DNA from: Bacteroides oleiciplenus YIT 12058
GTDB lineage: Bacteria > Bacteroidota > Bacteroidia > Bacteroidales > Bacteroidaceae
Length of the DNA stretch: 64,000 nucleotides
Direction: 5' to 3'
Assembly: GCF_000315485.1 (NCBI RefSeq)
Contig: NZ_JH992941.1
Span: forward strand, 1,395,312-1,459,311
In this document: positions 51,906 to 60,588 of the stretch, piece by piece
Numbering within the stretch: position 1 is the stretch's first letter
Layout: each line of letters opens with the position of its first letter
Made by a program: the position numbers and the translations under genes
The notes under the pieces: model-generated
Told to the model about the DNA's origin: nothing
The model's input: the letters and a program-made list of their open reading frames with translations, nothing else
The model's database searches: none

Positions 51906-54119
51906 ATGAAATATCTATTTATACTAATCAGTTTTCTCTTATCCGTCCAGCTTTCCCTGGCTGCTGAAAAAGAATATGTATTGCAGAGTGGCGATACCGG
52001 TCTGTCCATAGCCAAAGACGGAAAACGCCTGAGCTTGCAAACTGATGACGCCCATTATTTGAGTTTAAACGCTCCTTATGTAGTTACATTGGAAGTGAAT
52101 GCGGAAACGTTGAACGGTTACTATTCTTCTGTGAAGGAAGAAAAAGGATCACTGGTCTGTGTCGCAAAGTTAAAGTCAACTCATGGAACCGTATTTCATG
52201 TAAAAGATGTGTTCACCCCCGATGCAGAGAACCATTTTCGCATAGATAGGGAGGTGACGATTGACAAAACCGGAAAAGGAGACGATTACTTCAACTCTTA
52301 TTTCGGACTGACCCTGCAACGTAAAACACAAATAAACGATTTCGAGTTCTTTGTTCCGGGTATCTGGTACAGGAACAACGAAAGCCTCAGACGCGGCTCA
52401 CTTGCCAGCGACTATACCGATAATTACTTCTATTTCCGCGAAGACCGTTTGCCCTTGCCATTGGTATCTGCCCGTGAGAAGGCTTCCGGATTAGCTATTG
52501 ATATGATACACCTCAATGCTAATCCTGAAACTTTCTATGGCGAAAACGGAGTAAACAGAATTGTGGATGAACGTATGCAATTCGGTAGCCTGGGTTTCAC
52601 GGAGACAGACTCGCACTCTATTCTCTTTGTATTCCCCGGAATTGAGGGAGAAACCACTTATGTAGGGCGCCTCCCCGAACAGAAAAGAAAAGGCTTCGCC
52701 TATCGCAGCCATCCTGTGAAAGCCGGGATAAAACATGTCTATAGCCTGACTTTTGGCTTCAACCAGACAAAGGACTTCCCCGACCTGGTGGAAACCGTAT
52801 GGAAGCAAGCTTGGAATAAATATACCCCTGCTGTACATAAAGTAGACGTAAAAGACGCCTACGAAGCCAGTATCGAAGTGCTGGATGCCTACCTGTTGAA
52901 CCTGAATGGTGCACCAGGCTGGCCTTTCTCCGTCTACCTGCCCAACGGTATAGCTCGTGCCTATAACTATCAGATGGGCTTCATCGGCTTCCAGATTTCT
53001 AATGCTTACTTCCTGTTGCGGAAAGGACTGGAAACAGATAATAAAGAGTATGTCCGCAAAGCCTCGGAAGTGGTTGACTTCTGGGTGAACAACTCCCAAC
53101 TCGAAAGCGGCATAGTGCGCCCCTGGGCGGATGCTTATGTAGATCGGAAGGCAACCTGGCGCGACTATGAAGCCTACATGCGTGTCACCGGCGGAGGCAT
53201 GGAAGGCATGATGGGTGCATGGAACACCATGCGGAAACATGGCATTGATAAACCTGAGTGGCTCGCCTACTGCAAGAACTTTGCCGGCTGGTTGATACGG
53301 ACTCAGGAAAAGGACGGCAGCTTCTACCTCCGTTATGACTGGAGAACCGGAAAGCCCACCCATGACAGCAAATATACCACAACCAATATCATTCGCTTCC
53401 TCATAGAACTTTATTCCGCTACACAAGATAAACAATATCTGGACGCTGCCCTGAAAGCAGGTGAATTCAGTTATGACTTTATCCACCACGACTACCTCTA
53501 TGTAGGCGGAGTGATTGATAACCCCAACGTGAAGGACCGTGAATCCGGTCAAATGGCCATTTACGCCTTCCTGGCACTTTATGATGCCACTGGTGATGCC
53601 AAGTGGAAAGAGGCTGCCATACAGGCTGCCCGCTATACGGAAACCTTTATGTTTGCCTACCATGTACCGATGGCTGCCAACGATACATTGACCGATTTTC
53701 CTAAAGACGTGAGTATTGTAGGACAAACTCTCATTGCTACCGGGCATTCAGCCATAGACAATGGACTGGCTTTCTCCTCCTTCCAATACTACCGCCTGTA
53801 CCTTCTGACAAGAGATACCCATTTCCTTGAAATGGCAAAAATAATCCAGAACAACACCCTCTCCATCATGGACCTGGATGGTGACATGCGCTACCGTTAC
53901 AGAGGTTTGCTGACGGAATGCTTCAACCCGCAATCCAACCGTGGACATAGCGTGCGCCAGCAGCTTCCCTGGAATCAGGCTTCCATCCTAGAACCTATGC
54001 ACCGCTTCATGGATGCATTCGGTGAATGGGACATCGACGTCATAGAACAGTGGCCGATGAAGAAACGGCAGGAGATGATAGAGCGTTATGCGCGTACACA
54101 AGGTTTGGAAAAAGAATAA
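51906..54119 (+). CDS. Large secreted protein, paralogue of the 844-residue unassigned barrel protein
   Basis: A 737-residue secreted protein, signal peptide 1-19, of the same unassigned family as the gene at 43115-45649. Shared stretches include FREDRLPLPLVSAREKASGL, ESGQMAIYAFLALYDATGD, FPKDVSIVGQTLIATGHSA and FSSFQYYRLYLLT. Overall similarity is moderate, so the copies have probably diverged in specificity. Domain plan: beta-sandwich (about 20-315), then helical barrel-like repeats (about 320-715). It lacks the C-terminal beta tail of its relative. Carried between surface proteins and an esterase/GH43 group, it is likely a glycan-cleaving enzyme; candidate acids are in the DNPNVKDRESGQ region. 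No reaction can be claimed. Confidence 0.62.
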   Translation: MKYLFILISFLLSVQLSLAAEKEYVLQSGDTGLSIAKDGKRLSLQTDDAHYLSLNAPYVVTLEVNAETLNGYYSSVKEEKGSLVCVAKLKSTHGTVFHVKDVFTPDAENHFRIDREVTIDKTGKGDDYFNSYFGLTLQRKTQINDFEFFVPGIWYRNNESLRRGSLASDYTDNYFYFREDRLPLPLVSAREKASGLAIDMIHLNANPETFYGENGVNRIVDERMQFGSLGFTETDSHSILFVFPGIEGETTYVGRLPEQKRKGFAYRSHPVKAGIKHVYSLTFGFNQTKDFPDLVETVWKQAWNKYTPAVHKVDVKDAYEASIEVLDAYLLNLNGAPGWPFSVYLPNGIARAYNYQMGFIGFQISNAYFLLRKGLETDNKEYVRKASEVVDFWVNNSQLESGIVRPWADAYVDRKATWRDYEAYMRVTGGGMEGMMGAWNTMRKHGIDKPEWLAYCKNFAGWLIRTQEKDGSFYLRYDWRTGKPTHDSKYTTTNIIRFLIELYSATQDKQYLDAALKAGEFSYDFIHHDYLYVGGVIDNPNVKDRESGQMAIYAFLALYDATGDAKWKEAAIQAARYTETFMFAYHVPMAANDTLTDFPKDVSIVGQTLIATGHSAIDNGLAFSSFQYYRLYLLTRDTHFLEMAKIIQNNTLSIMDLDGDMRYRYRGLLTECFNPQSNRGHSVRQQLPWNQASILEPMHRFMDAFGEWDIDVIEQWPMKKRQEMIERYARTQGLEKE

Positions 54120-54132
54120 AAAAGAACGGACT

Positions 54133-55158
54133 ATGAGATACTATATCGTAACAATGCTATTATGGGTTGGAGCCGTACAGGCCTTTGCACAGCAACCCCG
54201 TTTGAAACAAGTGGACGAATATCTGGCAGCAACCGGGCAACCTGTTGAAGTCGGTAAACCGTTGGAAAAGGAGTATTGTCTGTTGTCTACCCTTTATAAA
54301 GGAGATAAGAGTCTGATGCTGAACTTGCCGAACTTGGAAGATTATGGAACGCGTGAAGTCATACCTTTCGGCTTCAAGTTGAACCAGACTTCCGAACTGG
54401 AACTTGCTCGCCAAGAGGATAATAAAGCTGAAAGCACTGTCCGCTCATTCTATAGTCAAAGTATGTTTTCCGGAGTTTCATATCAGTTCTGCGATAGTGT
54501 AGTGTATGGAATCACTTTATATTATGATGACCAGGAAGGAGTGAAACAGAATATACATAAGAACCTGTTGAAACACTTCAAACAAGCTGATTATATGCAG
54601 GGAGAAGCTACAATATATTCTGATCCTGACTATGCAGTGAGAGTATTGCCCGGTAAAGTGGAATTTTACTCTTTGTTCCACTTCCCCACAGTCGAGACTT
54701 TCTATCCGGGAGTGTCCCATAAAATATGGTATGGTCCTTACAATTATGAAGCGGATGGCGCATCTGTGATGCTTGCTTTCTACAACCAGGAATCCAAGGA
54801 GAATAATATCCAGTCCGCCTTTAAGGTGAGTTATAAGTATCCTGCCGACAAGCCTTTCAAAATGAACCTCATCCGCTTCATTCTTGACGACGAGACGATT
54901 GAGCTTCCTTTAGAAGTGGAATATACAGATGCGGCAGACGGGGGAAAGTCGATAGAAGAACGTGATACGCGTACCTTCCTCTTTCCCGAAGTGCTGAAAG
55001 CGATAGACCGTTCGGCAGAGGTCGGTGTGGAACTGGTGGGTGAGGGCGGACGTTTCCTCTACAAGATGCCTGCTTTCCAGCGTGCATCTGTCCATACTGC
55101 CTATGAATATTTCCGTTGGAATGTAACCAATCCGATGGCTAAATACAGAGCTTGGTAG
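54133..55158 (+). CDS. Secreted protein of unknown function
   Basis: I do not recognise this 341-residue protein. The chosen ATG at 54133 begins a signal peptide (MRYYIVTMLLWVGAVQAFAQ); an earlier in-frame ATG at 54088 lies inside the preceding gene. The mature part is mostly predicted beta strand with short helices, contains HFPTVETFYPGVSH and KIWYGPYNYE, and has no obvious catalytic motif. It sits 13 bases from each neighbour, in a tight group with the unassigned barrel protein and the esterase-propeller fusion. It may be a binding or accessory protein. Confidence 0.7.
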   Translation: MRYYIVTMLLWVGAVQAFAQQPRLKQVDEYLAATGQPVEVGKPLEKEYCLLSTLYKGDKSLMLNLPNLEDYGTREVIPFGFKLNQTSELELARQEDNKAESTVRSFYSQSMFSGVSYQFCDSVVYGITLYYDDQEGVKQNIHKNLLKHFKQADYMQGEATIYSDPDYAVRVLPGKVEFYSLFHFPTVETFYPGVSHKIWYGPYNYEADGASVMLAFYNQESKENNIQSAFKVSYKYPADKPFKMNLIRFILDDETIELPLEVEYTDAADGGKSIEERDTRTFLFPEVLKAIDRSAEVGVELVGEGGRFLYKMPAFQRASVHTAYEYFRWNVTNPMAKYRAW

Positions 55159-55171
55159 AAACTATCATTTT

Positions 55172-56905
55172 ATGAAACTTATGGAACGAGGATTATTAGT
55201 GTATTTTCTATCTTTCTTTTTTTGTCTGTGCCATGGAGGTAATGGGGCTGGCAATAAAGAGAAGGCAAGGGTTGAATATGGGGAACATATTTATGCCCGG
55301 TTCGAAAGTCCGTTAATATTTCCCGGTACCATAAGAGATGTTGACGTATATGTTCCGGCGCAGTATGATGGTAAATCTCCTGTACCAGTCTGTGTATTTC
55401 AGGATGGTTTGTTTTACAGGGCGGATACGATTGTTTCAGAGCTTATAGAGAATAAAGAGATTCCGGTGATGATACTGGTAGCAGCTTCTCCCGGGCAGGT
55501 AACAGGAGATTTTGATCCTGACAGTCCACGTTCCAACAGAACTTATGAGTATGATACTCCTTCGCCACGTTTCGGGCAGTTTTTGTTGGAAGAGCTTTTA
55601 CCTTTTGTGGAATCTCTGAAGACTTCGGATGGAAAGCGCATCTTCTTCTCACAAGACAGGAATGACCGGATGATAACGGGTTGTAGCTCCGGAGCCGCCT
55701 GTGCTTTTAATGTTGCCTGGAATACAGATGCTTTTTCCCGTGTTTACACTGCCTGTGGTTCGTTTACGGGTTTGAGGGGGAGTTTTACGAATGCGATACT
55801 GGTTCAGAAATTTGAGCCTAAACCGATTCGGTTCTATCTTCAGAGCGGCACGCGTGATATGTGGACATCTTTTGGCGATTGGTGGAGTGCAAACCAGGCA
55901 ATGGTCAGAGCATTGAACTTTGCAGGATATGATTACTCTTATCAATTTATTGAAAATGCAGAGCATTGTGATGATAATGTGGTGAAGGTATTTCCGGATG
56001 CGATGCGTTTTCTTTGGAAAGGGTATCCACTAAATAAACCTTCGACTAAAGGTAAAACACGCAATTCTATGTTGAATCAGGTTTTACTTGAAGGCAAGAC
56101 CTTTGAATTGGTGATGTCTGGTGTAGATGCTAATTTCCTGTTGGTTTCAGATCATAGAGGAGGGGTGCTGCTAACTTCAGATGAGGCAACAGTACGACTG
56201 GGTAACAGAAAGGAGAAGCCGCTCTTAAATAAGAGAGTGGTTGCAGTGGGAATCAATGCAGAGATGCTGATATATTCTCTTCGGGAAGGAATGAGCATAG
56301 CGGACAGCCTCGGCCATATTTTAAAGCATGTGAAATGTGGAATGCAACTCTATGATGCTGCACCTTTGAGGGAGGGAGGCTATTATATCATTGGGAGTCA
56401 TGCCGGGGAGCAATTCTCTACCATCTGGCATTTATCTGGTGAATATGAATTGTCAGAGAAAGAAAATATTCCGAAACGTGTTTGTTCACTGGCATTAAGT
56501 GGGAATAATAATTGGCTCTATGCTTTGGGGTATGATACCAGACGCGGATATAGCTATAAGGTGAGCCGGAGTGATAAGGATTTACTTTATGGACAAGAAT
56601 TTTTCTATATCCATGTACCGGACCAATATGATGGTGCCGAAGTCAGATCGGCCGTCTGTGATGATTATGGAAGAATCTATCTGGCTACTGCCTATGGCGT
56701 TCAGCTATGTGATTATAACGGAAGGTGCGAAGCAATCCTCTCTTTGCCGGGAAATGTAACCCCTGTGTCTTTAGCGTGGGGCGGAAGAGAGATGAATACG
56801 CTTTATGTGCTTTGCGACAATGGAGAAGTCTACAAACGGGAACTGAATACCAGAGGGACCTCTCTGAATAGTCTTATGCCAAACATCAGGGTAGGTGCAG
56901 GTTGA
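55172..56905 (+). CDS. Esterase (feruloyl/enterochelin-esterase type) fused to a C-terminal propeller-like domain
   Basis: A 577-residue secreted protein. Residues about 30-290 form an alpha/beta-hydrolase of the Fes/IroE-like esterase group that also includes xylan feruloyl esterases: RDVDVYVPAQYDGKSPVPVC, nucleophile S172 in TGCSSGA (GxSxG), and likely catalytic His265 in NAEHCDDN. Residues about 300-575 look like a six-bladed SMP-30/gluconolactonase-type propeller (GVLLTSDEATVRLGNR, DYGRIYLATAYGVQLCDYNG). The esterase could cut ferulate or other ester links on arabinoxylan. The propeller may bind glycan or may itself be a lactonase. Signal: MERGLLVYFLSFFFCLC, possibly a lipoprotein. Confidence 0.75.
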   Translation: MKLMERGLLVYFLSFFFCLCHGGNGAGNKEKARVEYGEHIYARFESPLIFPGTIRDVDVYVPAQYDGKSPVPVCVFQDGLFYRADTIVSELIENKEIPVMILVAASPGQVTGDFDPDSPRSNRTYEYDTPSPRFGQFLLEELLPFVESLKTSDGKRIFFSQDRNDRMITGCSSGAACAFNVAWNTDAFSRVYTACGSFTGLRGSFTNAILVQKFEPKPIRFYLQSGTRDMWTSFGDWWSANQAMVRALNFAGYDYSYQFIENAEHCDDNVVKVFPDAMRFLWKGYPLNKPSTKGKTRNSMLNQVLLEGKTFELVMSGVDANFLLVSDHRGGVLLTSDEATVRLGNRKEKPLLNKRVVAVGINAEMLIYSLREGMSIADSLGHILKHVKCGMQLYDAAPLREGGYYIIGSHAGEQFSTIWHLSGEYELSEKENIPKRVCSLALSGNNNWLYALGYDTRRGYSYKVSRSDKDLLYGQEFFYIHVPDQYDGAEVRSAVCDDYGRIYLATAYGVQLCDYNGRCEAILSLPGNVTPVSLAWGGREMNTLYVLCDNGEVYKRELNTRGTSLNSLMPNIRVGAG

Positions 56906-56945
56906 TTATAATTTTGATAATATGTTTAACTCTAATCAATAAAAT

Positions 56946-58073
56946 ATGAAGATTAAGAACTACTTGGCGATAGTGCTGGGTGCAGCAGCATTATTCTCTG
57001 TTACCTCGTGTGGAAACACCAAAGTAAAAAAAAATGCATCGGTGGGGGGTGATTCGCTTGCAACTACGTATGTTAATCCTTTGTTCCCAAAGGGGCCCGA
57101 TCCTTGGGCTTTGTTCCACGAAGGTACTTACTATTATATGCATACCATGCAGGACAGTCTGGTACTTTGGAAGACAACCGATATTACCGATGTGCAGAAT
57201 GCTCCTCGGAAGACAATCTGGATTCCTACCGAAGCTTCTAACAAATATCATCTCTGGGCACCGGAGATACATAATATCGACGGGAAATGGTACATCTACT
57301 ATGCTGCCGACGATGGCAATACAGACAACCACCAGATGTATGTACTGGAGAATGTAAACAAAGACCCGTTCGATGGTGAGTTCGTGATGAAAGGGCGCGT
57401 CAGCACTGATAAGGATAATAATTGGGCCATCGACGGTTCCGTATTTCAGAATAAGGGAGAACTGTATATGGTATGGTCCGGCTGGCAGACCCGCCGCGTG
57501 GATACCGAAACCCAATGTATCTACATCGCCCGCATGGAGAATCCTTGGACGCTTGGTTCCGAAAGAGTACTGATCTCCAAGCCGGAATTGGAATGGGAGA
57601 GACATAACAAGAATGAAAACGGCTGGAATCCCAGCTATACCATCTATGTGAACGAAGGTCCCCAGCCTTTGAAGAGTCCTAAAGGAAAGTATATCCATCT
57701 GGCTTACTCGGCAAGTGGTGTATGGACTCCATACTATGCGCTGGGCTTGCTGACGGCAAGTACCGACAGTGATTTGCTTGATCCGAGATCATGGTCCAAG
57801 TCTCAACAACCGGTATTCCACCAATCACCTGAAAACGGAGTGTATGGCACAGGACACAATAGCTTCTTCCCCTCTCCCGATGGCACGGAAGCTTATATTC
57901 TTTATCACGCACGTGATACGCAGGTAGACCCCGAAGGTGCCGGAGATACCCGTTCACCCCGTGCACAGAAATTTGTATGGCTTGAAAATGACTACCCTGA
58001 CTTCGGAACTCCACTTCCTACGTCGACCCGTCTGAACAAACCTTCGGGAGCAGTAGTAACTTTTGCGAAATAA
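56946..58073 (+). CDS. GH43 glycosidase lipoprotein (subfamily 34-like), near-duplicate of the GH2-fused GH43
   Basis: A 375-residue lipoprotein (lipobox SVTSC, Cys22). A five-bladed propeller carries D52 in KGPDPWALF, Asp in WAIDGSVFQ and general-acid Glu in YVNEGPQPLK. The catalytic part matches the C-terminal module of the fusion protein at 20694-23561 in about four of five residues by eye, including long identical runs such as LWAPEIHNIDGKWYIYYAAD. Known relatives act as alpha-L-arabinofuranosidases or beta-galactosidases on plant glycans; which applies is open, and the subfamily number is from resemblance. It lies 40 bases after the esterase gene, so it is likely co-expressed with it. 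Confidence 0.88.
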   Translation: MKIKNYLAIVLGAAALFSVTSCGNTKVKKNASVGGDSLATTYVNPLFPKGPDPWALFHEGTYYYMHTMQDSLVLWKTTDITDVQNAPRKTIWIPTEASNKYHLWAPEIHNIDGKWYIYYAADDGNTDNHQMYVLENVNKDPFDGEFVMKGRVSTDKDNNWAIDGSVFQNKGELYMVWSGWQTRRVDTETQCIYIARMENPWTLGSERVLISKPELEWERHNKNENGWNPSYTIYVNEGPQPLKSPKGKYIHLAYSASGVWTPYYALGLLTASTDSDLLDPRSWSKSQQPVFHQSPENGVYGTGHNSFFPSPDGTEAYILYHARDTQVDPEGAGDTRSPRAQKFVWLENDYPDFGTPLPTSTRLNKPSGAVVTFAK

Positions 58074-58096
58074 AACCGTCTTATTTATAGTAAGGG

Positions 58097-58145
58097 GGAG
58101 CTACAAGTAGCTGTGCTGTGTTTGTAGTTTGCCACTCGTAGCTTC
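58097..58145 (+). terminator. Imperfect hairpin in the GH43-propeller gap
   Basis: GGAGCTACAAGTAGC (58097-58111) pairs imperfectly with GCCACTCGTAGCTTC (58131-58145), with two or three wobble or mismatched pairs, in the 116-base gap before the next gene; a pyrimidine run follows. Partial terminator is likely. Confidence 0.45.
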
Positions 58146-58189
58146 TTCTTCATCCCTTTGTGAAAACTGATTTTAAAACTATAAGTTAT

Positions 58190-59179
58190 ATGAGAAAGAG
58201 TGTTATTGCTTTGGCCCTATTGATGTCTGTGCCCTTTTGTTGGGCGATAAATCCCGGTGTACCGCCTGGAGGTGAGAATCCTACTATGCTGTTTGCAGAT
58301 AGTACTCGAACAGGTATACCTTTTTCAAAAGATCCGCATGTTGTTTCCTTTCATGGGAAATATCTGATGTATTATTCAGTGCCTCCCAAAGGTGATTCGG
58401 GCTGGGGCATAGGCATAGCCGAAAGTCGTGACCTTGTACATTGGCAACCGATAGGCGCGTTGTCTCCGGCTGCCGATTATGAAGCTAAGGGACTATGTGC
58501 ACCCGGTGCATTATTGCGCAACGATACGATTCACCTGTTCTATCAGACATATGGCAATGGAAAGAAAGACGCCATCTGTCATGCATGGTCGGTGGACGGA
58601 ATTCATTTCACGCGCAATGCCACCAATCCCATCTTTGCCCCGAAAGCTGGCGACTGGAACTGCGGACGGGCAATTGATGCGGAAGTGGTGTTTGTCAAAG
58701 GGAAGTATTTCCTTTATTATGCCACTCGTACTCCTGACTTTGAAAAACAGATAGTGGGCGTGGCTACTGCTCCTGCCGGTACCAACTTCAACCGGGAGAC
58801 GTGGACAGAAGCTTACGACCGGGCTATTCTTGTGCCCGAGTGGGCTTGGGAGGAAACCTGTATAGAGGCTCCTTCGGTAGTGGAAATGGATGGTACGCTG
58901 TACATGTTTTATGCCGGGGCTTATAATAACCGTCCCCAGCAAGTAGGTCTGGCAACTAGCCAAGACGGCATTCATTGGAAGAAAGCTTCGAACAAGCCTT
59001 TCCTGACGAATGGAGATCCGGGTGCCTGGAATTATTGCGAGTCCGGCCATCCCCATATCTTCAAGGATAAGGATGGGCAGACTTACCTTTTCTATCAAGG
59101 TAATGAGGACTTTGGCAGAACCTGGTTCCTGTCACAGCGGAAGGTCATCTGGAGGGATGGAATGCCGCAACTGAAATAA
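58190..59179 (+). CDS. Five-bladed propeller glycosidase, GH43/GH32-superfamily-like
   Basis: From the ATG at 58190 the protein is 329 residues with a signal peptide (MRKSVIALALLMSVPFCWA). It repeats the five-bladed propeller pattern of clan GH-F/GH-J enzymes: SKDPHVVSFHGKYLMYYS, GIGIAESRDLVHW, CAPGALLRNDTIHLFYQ, CGRAIDAEVVFVKGKYFLYY, CIEAPSVVEMDGTLYMFYAG and CESGHPHIFKDKDGQTYLF. Likely acids are D in FSKDPHV, D in AIDAEVV and E in CIEAPSV. It differs from both GH43 genes here and I cannot assign a family (GH43-, GH117- or GH32-type). It is the last gene of the plus block. Confidence 0.75.
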   Translation: MRKSVIALALLMSVPFCWAINPGVPPGGENPTMLFADSTRTGIPFSKDPHVVSFHGKYLMYYSVPPKGDSGWGIGIAESRDLVHWQPIGALSPAADYEAKGLCAPGALLRNDTIHLFYQTYGNGKKDAICHAWSVDGIHFTRNATNPIFAPKAGDWNCGRAIDAEVVFVKGKYFLYYATRTPDFEKQIVGVATAPAGTNFNRETWTEAYDRAILVPEWAWEETCIEAPSVVEMDGTLYMFYAGAYNNRPQQVGLATSQDGIHWKKASNKPFLTNGDPGAWNYCESGHPHIFKDKDGQTYLFYQGNEDFGRTWFLSQRKVIWRDGMPQLK

Positions 59180-59183
59180 ACAG

Positions 59184-59233
59184 AGAGGCTGTATCGGGAC
59201 AGAGATTCACATCTCATCCTGATACAGCCTCTT
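59184..59233. terminator. Bidirectional terminator between the propeller gene and GH8
   Basis: AGAGGCTGTATCGGGA (59184-59199) pairs with TCCTGATACAGCCTCTT (59217-59233), with one mismatch or wobble, between convergent genes. Confidence 0.8.
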
Positions 59234-59295
59234 CTTCATTAAAAAACTAATTTTAAACCTAATCTATAAACCTAATTTAGTGACCTTTTCTTTAT

Positions 59296-60555
59296 TTATT
59301 CTTCCGGGAAAATAATCCGGTAATTCCCACTCAGATGCATGAAGGCGAAAAGACGGAGCAGCCCGTCATAATATGCATCGAAATAACCATCCTCATAAGG
59401 CTCGTGTCTGGCATTCCATAACTTATTTACAAACTCCCGACTCTTCTCGTGCGTACACATCAGTGAGGCGGCGGCGGAAGTGGCAACAAGACCTAATGAG
59501 TGCCTCAGTGCCTTATACCCTCCGGCTCCGAGGGTATCTCTTACTTGTGTCCCGTTCACATTATACTGATCCACGAAAGTGTCGATGCCCTGACTGTAGA
59601 GGAAATTCTGAATCTTATTTCCATATTCCTGCTGCCATTCTTTATCAGCACAGGCCCAGGAGTAGTCTAAAGCCATGTTCATGGGCACGCGCCAAGAGTC
59701 GAAGCGAAAGGCGTCACCGATGATACGGTTGTTGTCTAGCAGGGTTCCGTCGTAGTTGTTGTAATCAGGATTTAGTCCGGTTATGGGGTGGATGCTCTTG
59801 TGCAGATATTCACGGCTGCGTTTGGCACACTCCCGCCAGAGGTCGGCTCTGCCATCATCGGCCCAGCGTGCCCATACCTCGTAGAAGGCAGGGACGTGAT
59901 AGGACGGATCGGTAAAGAGCCCGCCGCGTATGTCGGGAACGAAGGTGATGAGTTTATGCTCCAGGTTGATGAATGGCATCACGCGGTCGGTTCCGTCTTT
60001 CTCCATGGAGCAGTTCAGGATGTTTTGAGCTTCGGCAAGGTAGTCGATTCCGGTGTTGTTTCCCCAGAGGTTGGAGGCGAAGATGAGAGCGGTGACGTAA
60101 TAAAGCTCCCCATCGGAGGCGGGACCTTGAGAGTTACGGGTTCCGTCCACTTTACAACTCCAGGCGAAGTAACCTTTCAACGGGCCGTCCTGATGCTGCA
60201 TGTACTTACTGCCCCATCTCCAAAGGCGGTCGAAGATGTCCTGGCGGTTGAATTGGACGGCAATCATCAGCCCGTAGGACATGCCTTCGGTGCGTACGTC
60301 GTGGTTTTTGATGTCACTGATGTAAGCCATAGAATCGCCTACTTCAAAGTAGACTTTATTGGGGCCATAGAATACATCGTTGAAGACGGATTTGAGCTTG
60401 GCGTCTATATCCGCTTGTTTATACCCCATTTCGGCGAAGAGGTTCCGGTACTTTTGTGTTTCGAAAGCCCCTTTGTCCCAAGGCTTCGTCGGGTCTGCCT
60501 GGCTGCACGATGTTCCGGCGATGAGGCAGAGGAGGAGGTAGAGTAAGTTTTTCAT
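59296..60555 (-). CDS. GH8 reducing-end xylose-releasing exo-oligoxylanase
   Basis: A 419-residue lipoprotein (lipobox AGTSC, Cys17) of GH8, most like the Rex enzymes that release xylose from the reducing end of xylo-oligosaccharides. Seen motifs: NHDVRTEGMSYGLM with catalytic E90, QGPASDGELYYVTAL with D148, and GDAFRFDSWRVPMN with D281, where the Rex base lies. The (alpha/alpha)6 barrel spans the whole protein. GH8 also includes chitosanases and cellulases, but the xylan context supports Rex. It is paired with GH3 33 bases upstream; the two would shorten xylo-oligosaccharides to xylose. It is one of the strongest markers of the locus substrate. Confidence 0.9.
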   Translation of the reverse strand: MKNLLYLLLCLIAGTSCSQADPTKPWDKGAFETQKYRNLFAEMGYKQADIDAKLKSVFNDVFYGPNKVYFEVGDSMAYISDIKNHDVRTEGMSYGLMIAVQFNRQDIFDRLWRWGSKYMQHQDGPLKGYFAWSCKVDGTRNSQGPASDGELYYVTALIFASNLWGNNTGIDYLAEAQNILNCSMEKDGTDRVMPFINLEHKLITFVPDIRGGLFTDPSYHVPAFYEVWARWADDGRADLWRECAKRSREYLHKSIHPITGLNPDYNNYDGTLLDNNRIIGDAFRFDSWRVPMNMALDYSWACADKEWQQEYGNKIQNFLYSQGIDTFVDQYNVNGTQVRDTLGAGGYKALRHSLGLVATSAAASLMCTHEKSREFVNKLWNARHEPYEDGYFDAYYDGLLRLFAFMHLSGNYRIIFPEE

Positions 60556-60588
60556 AAAAGAACGTTTTATATTATGTGATTTTTATGA

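Noticed and set aside
52491..53747. A 418-codon minus-strand open frame opposite the 737-residue protein
   Set aside because: The opposite-strand protein has a signal peptide, operon spacing and a paralogue in the window; the antisense frame has no recognisable domain and typical shadow composition.
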